Source: CAVWXT01 sp963759115
GTDB lineage: Bacteria; Planctomycetota; Planctomycetia; Pirellulales; Thermoguttaceae
Assembly (NCBI GenBank): GCA_963759115.1
Contig: CAVWXT010000005.1
Coordinates: forward strand, 1,116,001 to 1,180,000
DNA: 64,000 nt
Direction: 5' to 3'
Below the pieces are notes generated by a model that saw only the letters and a list, made by a program, of their open reading frames with translations, ran no database searches and was not told the origin of the DNA. Both the position numbers and the translations under genes were made by a program. Positions 17,464-27,038 of this stretch are shown here, in pieces (the first letter of the stretch is position 1; each line of letters begins with the position of its first letter).

Positions 17464-19188
17464 ATGCGACGATGGAACAAAAATGTTGCAGGCGCGGCCG
17501 CAGCAATGGGAATCGTCTTGGCCGCGGTCGCTTTCGCCCACGCAGAAACCTGCACGCTGGAACTCAAGCGGCTGAATGCGGAAGGCCGCAATGAGTATAC
17601 TTCGTGGGCGACCGAAGGCTATCTCTCCGAGGCTGGCAACCAAGGATTCTTTGTCCAGATCGGAGGCGATGCCAAGAGCCGCTTGGAGTTGCCGGGAACT
17701 GCCGAGCAGGCGGCGGCCTTCAAGCGAATCGTGAAGAAAGAGCCCAAGTACGAATCGCCGCATCCGTTTCGCGGCGTGGCCAAACTCGGGTCGCAGGAGT
17801 ATGCCTTCGCGCTGGACCTCGTGGCTTCCAAGCCGAAGGAGGAAAAACCGAAGGCCAAGACCGAGGCCCAACCCGAATCGGCGACCATTCGACTGCTGCA
17901 ATCGCTCTTCGCGTCGTCGGAAGCCGAATCGTCGACCGAGGAGGCCGGCTACAACCGGCTCTACTTCGATTTCAATCGCAACGGCGACTTGACGGATGAT
18001 CGCGTCGTTGCAGCGGATCACTCGCAGGGCAACGCCGGATGGGCCAACTTCAGCTTCCCGCGGGTCGACGTCACGATCGATTCCGGCGGGACGAAACTGG
18101 ATTATGCGTTCCGGCTAGACGGGTACGTCTACGGGTCTGGAGACGTCGGCTATGCCACGGTGAGCCTCAGGGGGGCCGTCTACCGCGAAGGCGACATCAC
18201 CTTGAACGGCAAGAAGCATCACGTCGTTTTGCTCGATGCCAACAGCAACGGGCGATTCGACGACGAGACGAAGTTCGTTGCCGACCCGCAATCGCCGAGC
18301 CGGCAACTCAACCCCCAACGCGGCGACGTGCTGCTGATTGATCCCGGCCAGGAGAGGCCGGACTACGCTTCGCTCCGCGATCTGACGTCCAGCCCGAACC
18401 GGCTGCAGGTGTCGAAGCTGGTCGGCATCGACGGCCGCTTCTACAACTTGAAGGTCTCCCCGGCAGGCGACACGCTCACGCTGGATTCATCGTCGGTGAA
18501 GCTGGGCAACATCACCAATCCCAACGACGGTTTCCGGGCGACGATCTACAGCGACCAATGCGTCGCTACGATCGGCGGAAACAAAGGCGAGCCTACCCCG
18601 GTGCCCGAAGGCCAGTGGAAGTTGGCCAATTACACCATCGACCAAACGGTGCGCCAGAGGGAGAAGAAGAAGAAGGAGGAGCCGGAGCCGGGCGCCTTGC
18701 TGGGGCAAGCGATCGCGCGGGTGTTTACGCCGTGGGCCGCCATCGCAGGCGACACGTTTAGCTCCCAAGAGACCATCGTGACGGCCGAGGCCACCGCCGC
18801 CTGCCAGCCGGTTACGGTTCGCGCCGGCGAGACGGTGACGATGCCGTTCGGGCCTCCCTACACGCCCACCGTCACGGCCGGTCCCACGGGGGAAAAGGGA
18901 CAAGTACGTCTGTCGCTGTCGCTGGTCGGTTCGGCCGGCGAGGTCTGCACGCGCCTCATCGTGGACGGCGGCCGCCCGGAGAAGCCGTCCTTCACGATCA
19001 CCGACGACAAGGACAAGGTCGTCGAAAGCGGCAATTTCGAGTATGGCTGAGGTTTCACTTGCGGGTACTCGTGGCGAGTACCATCCGAACCGGCCGGTGA
19101 ATACCGCGTCCGTATCAAGATGAAGGCGGGTCCGTTCGAGATCAACCAGGAGAACGAGAGCGTGATCCGTGCCGCGTCGCTTAAATAG
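17464..19188 (+). CDS. Exported protein of unknown function, candidate selenoprotein (in-frame UGA at 19048)
   Basis: I do not recognise the family. A signal peptide (AAAAMGIVLAAVAFAHA) behind GGAGG is followed by beta-rich repeats, including two calcium-loop-like segments, DFNRNGDLTDDR and DANSNGRFDDET. After 528 codons the frame meets TGA (19048-19050), but coding character continues for 45 more codons: GFTCGYSWRVPSEPAGEYRV and onward to a TAG at 19186-19188. The residue at the UGA would stand in FEYG-X-GFTC, an X-x3-C redox-like spacing. A perfect 8-bp hairpin lies 13 bases after the UGA (next entry). Readings: selenocysteine, or a TGC/TGT-to-TGA change in a gene that normally has Cys there. 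If translation stops at 19050, the last beta-domain is lost. Confidence 0.65.
19064..19082 (+). promoter_or_regulatory. SECIS-like hairpin downstream of in-frame UGA
   Basis: GGTACTCG (19064-19071) and CGAGTACC (19075-19082) form a perfect 8-bp stem with the three-base loop TGG. The loop begins 22 bases after the UGA and has a G at its second position. Bacterial SECIS elements are stem-loops just downstream of the UGA, with a small loop carrying a guanine in its first two positions and a UGA-to-loop distance of roughly 16-37 bases; this one fits. It could also be a chance structure. Confidence 0.5.
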
Positions 19189-19250
19189 CGCGGCACGTAA
19201 CGTCTCGCGGGGCGATCCCTTCCCATCTCTTCGTTTCAAGGAGCAAGACA

Positions 19251-21692
19251 ATGAGTGTGGTAGGTACGGCATTCGGGCCAAGCATGGCGTGGTCGTTTCT
19301 CTTCCCTTGGCTGTTTGCGATCGGGGGCTTCGGACTTCCCGTGGGCGTGCCGCCGCTGCCCGAAGACCCGATGATCGCCAAGATCGCGCCCGAGGAGTGC
19401 CTGGGCTACATGGCGCTGGCGGGCATGGCAACGCCCGACCCCAAGAGCCCCAACCAGACCGAACAACTCTTGGCCGAGCCCGAGGTGCAGCAGATGGCCA
19501 AGGAGATCGAACGGGTCGTTCGCTCCGCGTTTGGCCGATCGGCCGGGCGGAGCCCCTTGCCGGGCGGGCTGTCGAACGACAACGCCATCGACGCGGCCAA
19601 GCTGCTGTTGACCCGGCCGCTGGCGATTTACGTCTCCCGCGTGCAGGTGCAGCCCAGCGGGCCGGTGGTCTGCGGCGGGGCGATCATCAACCTCGGCGAC
19701 AACGTCGCCAAGATCAAGGCCGAGATCGAGGCGATCGTCGCATCCCTGCCTCCGCCGCTTCTCCAGCCGATCGACATCGACGGCAAGACGTGGCAGAGCC
19801 TCAAGGCCGGGCCCAATCTCAGCGTGGCCTGGGGTTTTCAGGATAACTACCTTCTGGTCGCCCTCGGCGATGGCGAAATCCAGGCCCTGGTCAAGCGGAC
19901 CCACGGCCAGCCGCCGGCGTGGCTTACGCAACTACGCCAACAACTGCCGGTGGAACGCCTCTCGACGGTCACCTACGCAAACCTCAAGGCCATTGCGGAC
20001 GTTGCCATGCCGTTGGCCGGTCCAAAAGCCGACAGCATTCTCAAGGCCCTCGGCCTCCGCGGCATGACGGCCATCCGTTCGGTCACCGGGCTGGATGGAG
20101 AGGGCTTCGTGAGCCGAACGCTGTTGACGATCGAAGGCCAGCCCGAGGGCGTTCTTCGCCTGACGGGCGCGAAGCCGCTTACGCCGGCCGACCTGGTGCC
20201 CATCCCGCAGGATGCGGCCATTGCCGTGGCTTTCCGGCTCAGCCTGGGCTCGGCCTTCGACCTTGTGCAGGAGATTGCCCGGAAGATCGATCCGGCGGAA
20301 GCGGAAAGGATGAACCGCGACATCGGCCGGATCGAGGAAGGTCTCGGCCTGAAACTCCGCGACGACATTCTCGAACCGTTGGGCGATGCGTGGTGCGTGT
20401 TCGGTGCGCCCGACGAGGGCGGCTTGAGCGGTCTGATGGCCGTATTGCCGTTGAAAGATCCCCAGCGGGCTGCGGCCACCCACGCCAAACTCGTGAAGTT
20501 GCTGCAACCCTACCTGGCGAAGCCGCAAGAGACGTCCGATAGGAACTTCTTCAACATGCCCTCAAGGCTGGAGGAATCGGACTTCGCCGGGAAGAAGATC
20601 TATGTCTACCAAGGCCAGGCGACGATGTTCGTCTTCGCCCCCGCGTGGTGCATGACGGAGAAGGAGCTCGTTGTGGCCATGAATCCACAGGCCATCAAGG
20701 CGTATCTCTCCCGCGGCCCCGAGTTCAAGTCGTTGGCCCAAGCGCCGGTGGCCGCCGAATTGTTCCGCGGCGATCCCGGCCCGCTGAAGCTCATCTACAG
20801 CGACTCGAAACAGTTGTTCGACGCCATCTATCCGGCTGCGCTCAGCTACCTGAGGCTCGTTCCGATGTTCGCCCCCGGATTCGATCTGAATGCGTCCATT
20901 CTGCCCTCGGTTCGGGCGATCCGGCCGCACTTGGGTTCCTCGCTGACGGCCGTGCGGCGGACGCCCGCGGGCATTGAGATCACCGAGCGGCGCGTCCTGC
21001 CGGGCGTCAGTGTTGCCACGGCCGTGCCGCTTGGGCTTGTGGGCTTAGTTTCGGCGACCAGCGCCGCGAACGAATCGGCGCACCGGACGACGTCGATCAA
21101 CAACATGAAGGAAATCGCCTTGGGCATGCACAACTACCATGACGCCAAGGGACGGTTCCCGCCGGCCTACACCGTCGACAAGGAAGGCAAGCCGCTGTTG
21201 AGCTGGCGGGTGCTCATCTTGCCGTATACGGAGGATAACATGCTATATGAGCAGTTCCGTCTCGACGAACCTTGGGACAGCGAGCACAACAAGAAGCTCA
21301 TCGCCCGCATGCCCCAGTTCTATAAGAGCCCGGAGAGCAAGGTGTCAAGCGACGGGAAAACCAACTATCTCACCGTGCGGGGCGAGAAGAGCGTGTTTCC
21401 GGGCAAGACGGGCATAAGTATGCGGGATGTGCCGGATGGCACCGCCTATACCATCATGACTGTCGAGGTGTCCGACGAAAAGGCCGTGATTTGGACCAAG
21501 CCCAACGATTTCGAGTACGACGAGAAAGACCCCATGAAGGGGCTGGTGGGGCTGCGTCCGGGCCGCTTCCTTGCCGGATTTACCGACGGCTCGGTGCGTA
21601 GCTTGCCGGCATCGATCGACGCGACGATGCTTAATGCCCTCTTCACCCGTAACGGCGGAGAAACGATCGACCGGAGTATTCTGGAACAGTAG
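19251..21692 (+). CDS. DUF3352-like protein with C-terminal DUF1559 domain
   Basis: This intact 813-residue protein has a hydrophobic N-terminus (MAWSFLFPWLFAIGGFG) with AAGGAG before the ATG. Residues about 40-600 have the composition and repeated LGLRGMTAIR / AWCVFGAPDEGG segments of large exported DUF3352-like proteins. The last 190 residues carry a DUF1559 domain: SINNMKEIALGMHNYHDAKG, FPPAYTVDKEGKPLLSWRVL, YEQFRLDEPWDSEHNKKLI and, near the end, AGFTDGSVRSLP. Unlike ordinary DUF1559 proteins it lacks a prepilin signal and carries the domain at the wrong end. Such proteins are characteristic of planctomycetes; function unknown, probably cell-envelope. It may be co-transcribed with the upstream candidate selenoprotein. 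Confidence 0.78.
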   Translation: MSVVGTAFGPSMAWSFLFPWLFAIGGFGLPVGVPPLPEDPMIAKIAPEECLGYMALAGMATPDPKSPNQTEQLLAEPEVQQMAKEIERVVRSAFGRSAGRSPLPGGLSNDNAIDAAKLLLTRPLAIYVSRVQVQPSGPVVCGGAIINLGDNVAKIKAEIEAIVASLPPPLLQPIDIDGKTWQSLKAGPNLSVAWGFQDNYLLVALGDGEIQALVKRTHGQPPAWLTQLRQQLPVERLSTVTYANLKAIADVAMPLAGPKADSILKALGLRGMTAIRSVTGLDGEGFVSRTLLTIEGQPEGVLRLTGAKPLTPADLVPIPQDAAIAVAFRLSLGSAFDLVQEIARKIDPAEAERMNRDIGRIEEGLGLKLRDDILEPLGDAWCVFGAPDEGGLSGLMAVLPLKDPQRAAATHAKLVKLLQPYLAKPQETSDRNFFNMPSRLEESDFAGKKIYVYQGQATMFVFAPAWCMTEKELVVAMNPQAIKAYLSRGPEFKSLAQAPVAAELFRGDPGPLKLIYSDSKQLFDAIYPAALSYLRLVPMFAPGFDLNASILPSVRAIRPHLGSSLTAVRRTPAGIEITERRVLPGVSVATAVPLGLVGLVSATSAANESAHRTTSINNMKEIALGMHNYHDAKGRFPPAYTVDKEGKPLLSWRVLILPYTEDNMLYEQFRLDEPWDSEHNKKLIARMPQFYKSPESKVSSDGKTNYLTVRGEKSVFPGKTGISMRDVPDGTAYTIMTVEVSDEKAVIWTKPNDFEYDEKDPMKGLVGLRPGRFLAGFTDGSVRSLPASIDATMLNALFTRNGGETIDRSILEQ

Positions 21693-21804
21693 ACCGCACT
21701 GAGACTTTTCGAAGCGGCAGCGACAAGGAGACCGGCCTACGGACGTCGTTCGACGAGCTTCTGATGGGGCTCGATCGCCGGCAGGTCCAGGGAGAGAAGC
21801 GAGT

Positions 21805-23160
21805 ATGCTGGCAAGAATCCCGCGGGCCTACCTGCGCTGGATGGCGGTCGTCTGCCTGGCGCTGCTGGTGTTCGGTTTGGGTTGCGCCGGCTTCCGGGAG
21901 TACAACCTGGCCGCCCATCGCGAGCGTTCGTTCGCCGACGTCGCCTACGTGAGCCTGCAACTGTTCGTAGTGCAGAGCGGCGATCTCGACGGTCCGATTG
22001 GATGGAAGCTGGAGTTTGCCCGGTTTGCCGCCCCGGTGGTGGCGGCCTACGCCGGGTTCTGCGCCCTGTTGTCGGTCTTTTTCCACCACGTGCAGTTGTT
22101 CCGCCCCTGGCTGATCGGCGACCACGTGATCGTCTGCGGCCTGGGCCGCCGTGGCTCAAAACTCGTGCAGCAGTTGCGGGCCCAGGGCAAGTGCGTGGTG
22201 GTCATCGAGCACGACGAGAACAACGCCGAACTGGTCCATTGCCGCCAGATGGGGGCCATCGTGCTGCTCGGGATGGCCAACGATCGCCGGGTCTTGGACA
22301 AAGCCTGCGTCCACCGCGCCAAAACGCTGATCTCGATCGTGGGCGACGACGGAGTCAACGTCGAGACGGCAATCCTCGCTCATCAATTGAACGAGAAACG
22401 CCGCGCGGGCGCGCTGGACTGCGTCGTCCACGTCTTCGACCCAAGGCTTCAGCGGGCACTGAAGAAGCACCGCATCTTCACCGACACCGACGACCCCTTC
22501 GAGTTGCGTCTGTTCAATGCCTTCGAGATCGGCGCCCAGGCCATGCTGCAGAAGCAGCCCGTGCTGGACCCGGCCGTGCTCGGCGAAACGCGCCAACCGC
22601 ACGTGCTGATCGTGGGATTGGGCCGATTGGGCGAGTCGCTGCTGGTCCAGGCGGTGGCCCAGTGGCGCGACCGCCGCCACAGCCCTGCCGACAAACTGCG
22701 GGCGACCGTGATCGATCGCCACGTCGAGCAGAAAAGGGACTGGATTCCGATGTGTTATCCCGACCTGGCAGAAGCGTGCGACATTACGTTCTTGCAGGTG
22801 GACATCCACTTCCCGCGTTTCCCCAACCAGGTGCTGCTGGAGGGAGGCGACGGCGTTCCGCCCGTTACGGCCGCCTTCATCTGCGTGGATAACGACTCGT
22901 TGGCGCTCTTCGCCGCGCTGACGTTGCACGATTGCCTGAAAGGCCGGAACGTTCCCATCGTGGTCCGAATGACCGAGCAGGCCGGCCTTGCCGCGTTGCT
23001 CGGCACGGACGCCGACCGCCAAGGCCTGATTGAAGGCGTCCACGCCGTGGGACTGTTGGACGTGGCTTGCTCCCTGGATCTGGTGCTCGGCAAGACTCCC
23101 CCGGCAAGCCGCGGCAAAGCGGCCGGGCAAGCCGCTCGTGGCTCAACCGACTTGAATTAA
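21805..23160 (+). CDS. Potassium-channel-like protein with two TrkA-N/RCK Rossmann domains
   Basis: Two membrane helices (about residues 12-32 and 72-92) are followed by a cytoplasmic NAD-binding RCK/TrkA-N domain starting HVIVCGLGRRGSKLVQQL, with the acidic end of strand two in VVVIEHDENN. A second Rossmann-like unit begins VLIVGLGRLGESLLVQAV at about residue 265. The layout resembles ion channels gated by ligand-bound RCK domains, but the TVGYG potassium filter is not present between the helices, so transport specificity is open; it may instead be a membrane-tethered NAD sensor. Intact, 451 residues, starting at ATG 21805 with GGGAGAAG upstream. Confidence 0.75.
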   Translation: MLARIPRAYLRWMAVVCLALLVFGLGCAGFREYNLAAHRERSFADVAYVSLQLFVVQSGDLDGPIGWKLEFARFAAPVVAAYAGFCALLSVFFHHVQLFRPWLIGDHVIVCGLGRRGSKLVQQLRAQGKCVVVIEHDENNAELVHCRQMGAIVLLGMANDRRVLDKACVHRAKTLISIVGDDGVNVETAILAHQLNEKRRAGALDCVVHVFDPRLQRALKKHRIFTDTDDPFELRLFNAFEIGAQAMLQKQPVLDPAVLGETRQPHVLIVGLGRLGESLLVQAVAQWRDRRHSPADKLRATVIDRHVEQKRDWIPMCYPDLAEACDITFLQVDIHFPRFPNQVLLEGGDGVPPVTAAFICVDNDSLALFAALTLHDCLKGRNVPIVVRMTEQAGLAALLGTDADRQGLIEGVHAVGLLDVACSLDLVLGKTPPASRGKAAGQAARGSTDLN

Positions 23161-23161
23161 C

Positions 23162-23233
23162 GGGTGCCAGGCTGCGTGTCAGCCCGTGCTGCGGCCGATT
23201 CACGCACTGGCCGGCAAGCGGCCAGTGGCACCC
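23162..23233. repeat. Short inverted repeat GGGTGCCA / TGGCACCC
   Basis: GGGTGCCA (23162-23169) and TGGCACCC (23226-23233) bracket a GC-rich core with repeats of CCGGCAAGCGGCC. It fills the gap between two genes whose ends converge and may be a degraded intergenic repeat or a bidirectional terminator. Confidence 0.4.
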
Positions 23234-23251
23234 AAGCGGCCGGGTAAGCCC

Positions 23252-23875
23252 TTACGGAGCCGCCTTGGGCAGCATGATCTCGATATGGCCGCGAACGCCG
23301 TCGTGTTCGAACGCGACCAGGCGGGTGCGGAAAGGAGCAACGTCGTAGCAGTCGCCGCTCTTGAGGATCTGCGCGGCCTCGTAGGCGGTGTTCACGCGCC
23401 GCTTGTACTCGTCTTTGACGTCCACCAGCACGCCGGCCAGCCCGTTGCCGATCCAGGTGTTGGCATGGCGGGCGTGGATGTCGTACGAGGCGCGAACCAG
23501 CGCGCCGACGGTCTCGGCGTAGATCCAGTAGCGCAGCGAGTCGGTCCAGGCACCCGAGGACTGCATCTTCCGCGGGACCTCCTGGATGAGCATGGTCAGT
23601 GCGTAGTTGAGCTCGCCGAGCCAGCCACCCTTGGTGCGATAGGCCTTGGCGGCTTCGACGATGGCCCCGGCGAGGCGGTCGGCGGCGGCTGTTCCGATGG
23701 AAACGCCCCGTTCGAGGGCGTCGATGGCGGCGGCGATGCGGCCGAAGGCGTCGCGGTAGATCTCGGAGAGCTCCGCGGTCTGGCGCTGCTGGCGGAGGGC
23801 GTCGGCGATTTCCGTCGCCAGCGAGTCGACGGCCGCATTGATGGGAGGCCGGTTCTCCGGGGGGATGTAGGGCAC
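23252..23875 (-). CDS. Conserved hypothetical protein (MPYIPPE start)
   Basis: This is an intact protein of 207 residues with no recognised catalytic motif. The GTG start at 23875 is chosen because AAGGAG stands six bases upstream, although the frame is open further back. It begins VPYIPPENRPPINAAVDSL and is mostly helical, with GGWLGELNYALTMLIQEVPR in the middle and VKDEYKRRVNTAYEAAQI followed by GDCYD near the end. The pattern of a MPYI start, LNYAL and a late YE-Q-GDCYD resembles short hypothetical proteins found in phages and bacteria. It starts about 20 bases after the end of the short-chain dehydrogenase gene. Confidence 0.6.
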   Translation of the reverse strand: MPYIPPENRPPINAAVDSLATEIADALRQQRQTAELSEIYRDAFGRIAAAIDALERGVSIGTAAADRLAGAIVEAAKAYRTKGGWLGELNYALTMLIQEVPRKMQSSGAWTDSLRYWIYAETVGALVRASYDIHARHANTWIGNGLAGVLVDVKDEYKRRVNTAYEAAQILKSGDCYDVAPFRTRLVAFEHDGVRGHIEIMLPKAAP

Positions 23876-23894
23876 GGTTCGCTCCTTGCGGTTC

Positions 23895-24702
23895 TTACGG
23901 TTTCGGCAGGTCCGAGAGATGCTTGAACACCTCGTGGGCGTACAGCCCGGCGGCGGAGGCCCCCCCGTCGATGACGAAAGTCTGCCCGGTGACGTAGTGG
24001 GCCGCCGGCGAGGCCAGCAGCAGCGCCATGTTCGCCACGTCCTCGCCGGTGGCCAGATGGCCCAAGGGGATCGTCTTGCACCGCTCCGCCAGGCGCTCCG
24101 GCCCCCAGAGCCTCGTCCATCATCTCGTTGTGCACCGGGCCGGGCAGGAGGGCATTGGCGGTGATCTTGTGCTCGGCCAACTCGACCGCCTGGACCCGCG
24201 TCAGGCCCAGCAACGCCGCCTTGACCGTCGAGTAGGCGGTAAAGCCGTAGAGGGCAAAGCCGCTGGCCACGCTGGACATGTTCAGGATGCGGCCGCCTCT
24301 GCCTTGCGCCACCATTCGCTGCGCCGCCGCCTGGCCGCCATAGAAGGCCCCCGACACGTGTACGTCGAGGAACCTTCGCCACATCTGGTGCGACATGGTC
24401 AGAAACGGCTGGAAGCCCGACATGCCGGCATTGGAGACAAAAATGTCGATTCCGTGGAACTCGCGGACGGCAAAGTCGATCAGACGCTGTGCGAAGTCCT
24501 CGTCCGCAATATCGCCGAGGCACACGGCGGCAACGCCCCCGGCGTCCTGAATCTCACGGAGCTTCTGCGAGGCGCGCTCCTGGTGGGTGCCGTGGATGAC
24601 GACGTTGGCCCCTTCGGCGGCGAAGGTCCGGGCGATGGACCATCCGATGCCTCGGGTCGAACCCGTCACAACGGCAGTCTTACCGCGGAGTATTCCGGGC
24701 AT
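23895..24702 (-). CDS. Short-chain dehydrogenase/reductase (one frameshift)
   Basis: A classical SDR: TGSTRGIGWSIARTFA (TGxxxGxG coenzyme motif), NAG in FVSNAGMSGF, the catalytic Ser in LNMSSVASG and YSTVK (YxxxK). Coding continues to NALLPGPVHNEMMDEAL, then shifts by one base in a C run near 24110. The following frame gives the expected ending, including LGHL, a TGQTFVIDGG-like segment and a final DLPKP before a TAA at 23895-23897. Length is about 268 residues, standard for SDRs. The substrate is unknown; the neighbouring ribokinase and transporter suggest sugar or polyol metabolism. Confidence 0.85.
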
Positions 24703-24869
24703 ATAGCGATCCCCTCAATTGCAGGCGACGGCAACCGGTGCAAGGACTCTGCATGATAATTGCCAGGCTGACGTTGTCAACCGCTGTCGCGTTCCACGAC
24801 TTGCCGCAGCGCCTCCGGAAACCGGCCGTCGATCCGGAAGTTGCCAGGGACGTGGACGGGAAATCCGTC

Positions 24870-25793
24870 TTACGAAGAGCCTACGAGCTTGTCGATCTTC
24901 TTTCGCTTTGGCGCCGAGGGCTGCGCCCCCATGCGTGTCACGGAAATGGCGGCCGCCGCGTTGGCGAAGCGAACGGCCTGCTCCAGCGTCTGCCCTTCGG
25001 CCAGCGCGACGGCCAAGGCGCCGTTGAAGACGTCGCCCGCCGCCGTCGTGTCGACCGCCTGCACGGGGAAACCGTCGATGAGCTTCCGCAATCCGTCGGT
25101 CGCTACAAAAGCCCCGCGGGGCCCCAACGTGATGATTACCGTCTGCACGCCGCGAGTCAGCAGCCGGTCGGCAGCCTGCCCGGCCGAAGTTTCGTCGTCG
25201 ACCTTGACGCCCGTCAACAGCTCGGCCTCGGTCTCGTTGGGGGTCAAAACGGAAACCAGTCGGAGCAGTTCGTCGGGCAACGGTTGAGCGGGCGCGGGAT
25301 TGAGGATGACGCGCACACCGGCTCTGGCCGCGATCTCGGCGGCCGCCTGCACCGTGGGGAGCGGCGTTTCGAGTTGCATCACCAGGGCGGCGGCCGAGGC
25401 GATCGTCTTCCGCGCCTTTTTTACGTCGGCCGGCGAGAGGAGGCCGTTGGCCCCGGACGCCACGGCGATGCTGTTCTCGCCGTCCGCGGCGACGAAGATC
25501 AGTGCCACGCCCGAGGGGGACGCCTTGTCGCGCACGACGTGTTCCACATCGATGCGATCCTTGACAAAGCCGGCCACGGCCTGATCGCCGAACATGTCGC
25601 GTCCGACACGGGCGATGAAGGCGACGCGTCCGCCGGCCCGGGCCGCGGCGACGGCCTGGTTTGCCCCTTTGCCTCCGGGGGCGGTCATGAACTGGCCGCC
25701 CAAGACGGTCTCGCCGGGCCGCGGGATGCGGTCCAGCTTGATGATCATGTCGGTGTTGGAACTGCCGACGACGACAATCGGTTTCTTTGCCAT
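24870..25793 (-). CDS. rbsK: Ribokinase (PfkB family)
   Basis: Ribokinase phosphorylates ribose at O5. The 307-residue protein has the early glycine motif GSSNTDMIIKLDRIPRPGET, the first PfkB signature GGKGANQAVAAARAGG, the substrate/anion-hole motif DTTAAGDVFNGALAVALAEG (catalytic Asp) and NETEAELLTG. It starts at ATG 25793 with GAGGG about seven bases before it. It follows a transporter gene on the same strand by about 20 bases, so a two-gene uptake and phosphorylation unit for ribose or a nucleoside breakdown product is likely. A related PfkB specificity (for example adenosine) cannot be excluded. Confidence 0.9.
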   Translation of the reverse strand: MAKKPIVVVGSSNTDMIIKLDRIPRPGETVLGGQFMTAPGGKGANQAVAAARAGGRVAFIARVGRDMFGDQAVAGFVKDRIDVEHVVRDKASPSGVALIFVAADGENSIAVASGANGLLSPADVKKARKTIASAAALVMQLETPLPTVQAAAEIAARAGVRVILNPAPAQPLPDELLRLVSVLTPNETEAELLTGVKVDDETSAGQAADRLLTRGVQTVIITLGPRGAFVATDGLRKLIDGFPVQAVDTTAAGDVFNGALAVALAEGQTLEQAVRFANAAAAISVTRMGAQPSAPKRKKIDKLVGSS

Positions 25794-25813
25794 GAGGATT
25801 CCCTCAGCGATCG

Positions 25814-26825
25814 TTAGAGCTTGGAGGCGATCAGGATGCCGAGCCCGAGCAAGTAGAAGGCGAACATGGCCGCGAGGAGTTTGTTGGTGCCCGGCGGCGC
25901 GTCGTGGAACTCCTTCCAGATGAACACGCCCCAGAACGCGCCGACCATCGGTTGCGCCCTGGCCGAGGCCATAGGACAGCGCCGCGCCGGCCGTGCCCGC
26001 GGCGATGATGCTGAAGCTCATGCCGAGATTCCAGATTACGCCGCCGAGGATGCCGATGGCGTGCAACCGGAGGCTGCCCTTGGTGAAGTAATCGCCCAGC
26101 GGCACCGGCTCGCCCGACAGCGGCCGGATCATCATGATCGTATTCCAGAGGAAGTTCGACGCCAGCAGGCCGGCGGAGAACACCACGATGGCCGTGTAGG
26201 GGCTCAGCTTGCCGGCCTCCAGGGCCTGCGACGAGGGGTCGATCCGGCCCATCGACTGGGCGACGAAACTATAGAACCAACCCATGAGCAATCCGGCCGC
26301 CACGGAGAGGACGATGCCCTGGACGGGCGCCTTGCGGCCGCCGCCGGCCAGCCGCCGGTAGGCCAGCGCATCCAACAGGATGGCGATCACGATACTGCCC
26401 ACGCCCAGGGCGAGCATCGGCACGTTGCCGGTCGGGGTGACCAGGTAGGTCGTGACGACGCCCAGCACCAGGGCCAGTCCGACGCCGACGGGAAAGGCCA
26501 CGGCCAGGCCCGCGATGTCGATCGCCGCCACCAGCAGGATGTTCGAGAGGTTGAAGATCACGCCGCCCAACACGGCCGAGCCGAGCCACTTGCCCTCGGC
26601 CTGGCGAAGATCGGCCAAGAAGGGGCGCCCGCCGCTGCCCGTGCTGCCCAGCGTGAAGGCCAGTGCCAGCGCCAGCAGCAGCACGCCGACGGCATAGTCC
26701 CAATAGAAGAGCTGAAAACGCCACTCCTTGCTGGCGAGTTTCTGGGTGTTGGCCCAGGAACCCCAGCAGAGCATCGTGACAATGCACATCGTCACGGCCA
26801 GGGGATACGACTGAACGATCAGCAT
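25814..26825 (-). CDS. DMT-superfamily transporter, ureide permease/sugar-type (one frameshift)
   Basis: A polytopic inner-membrane protein with about ten helices. It starts MLIVQSYPLAVTMCIVTMLC with CWGSWANTQKLASKEWRF, the opening shared by bacterial relatives of ureide permeases and GRP/RhaT-like sugar transporters in the drug/metabolite transporter superfamily. Other segments are IAGLAVAFPVGVGLALVLG and SNFLWNTIMMIRPLSG. A one-base shift near 25965 interrupts the last helices; the correct frame then continues to a TAA at 25814-25816, giving about 337 residues. The adjacent ribokinase argues for ribose or a nucleoside/ureide as the cargo. Confidence 0.78.
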
Positions 26826-27038
26826 GTTGCGTCCTCTCGTTCCGTGCGGAAGCCGGACGTCGCCGACAATCGTGCCCCCATGTTAGCGAAGCGACTCAGA
26901 ACGTGCCAGCGGGCGAGCCGGTTCTTGACCCGGAATTCGCGGACCCACTATGGGGGGAGGCGGAGCGTCAGAGATTCAGACGCAGGAAGCGGCAAGATGC
27001 CGCTTCTACGTCAGCCGTCGATGAACCGGGACCGTACT

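Noticed and set aside
17254..18021. A 255-codon minus-strand frame opposite the candidate selenoprotein gene
   Set aside because: The plus strand has a signal peptide, ribosome-binding site and calcium-loop-like repeats; the antisense frame has none.
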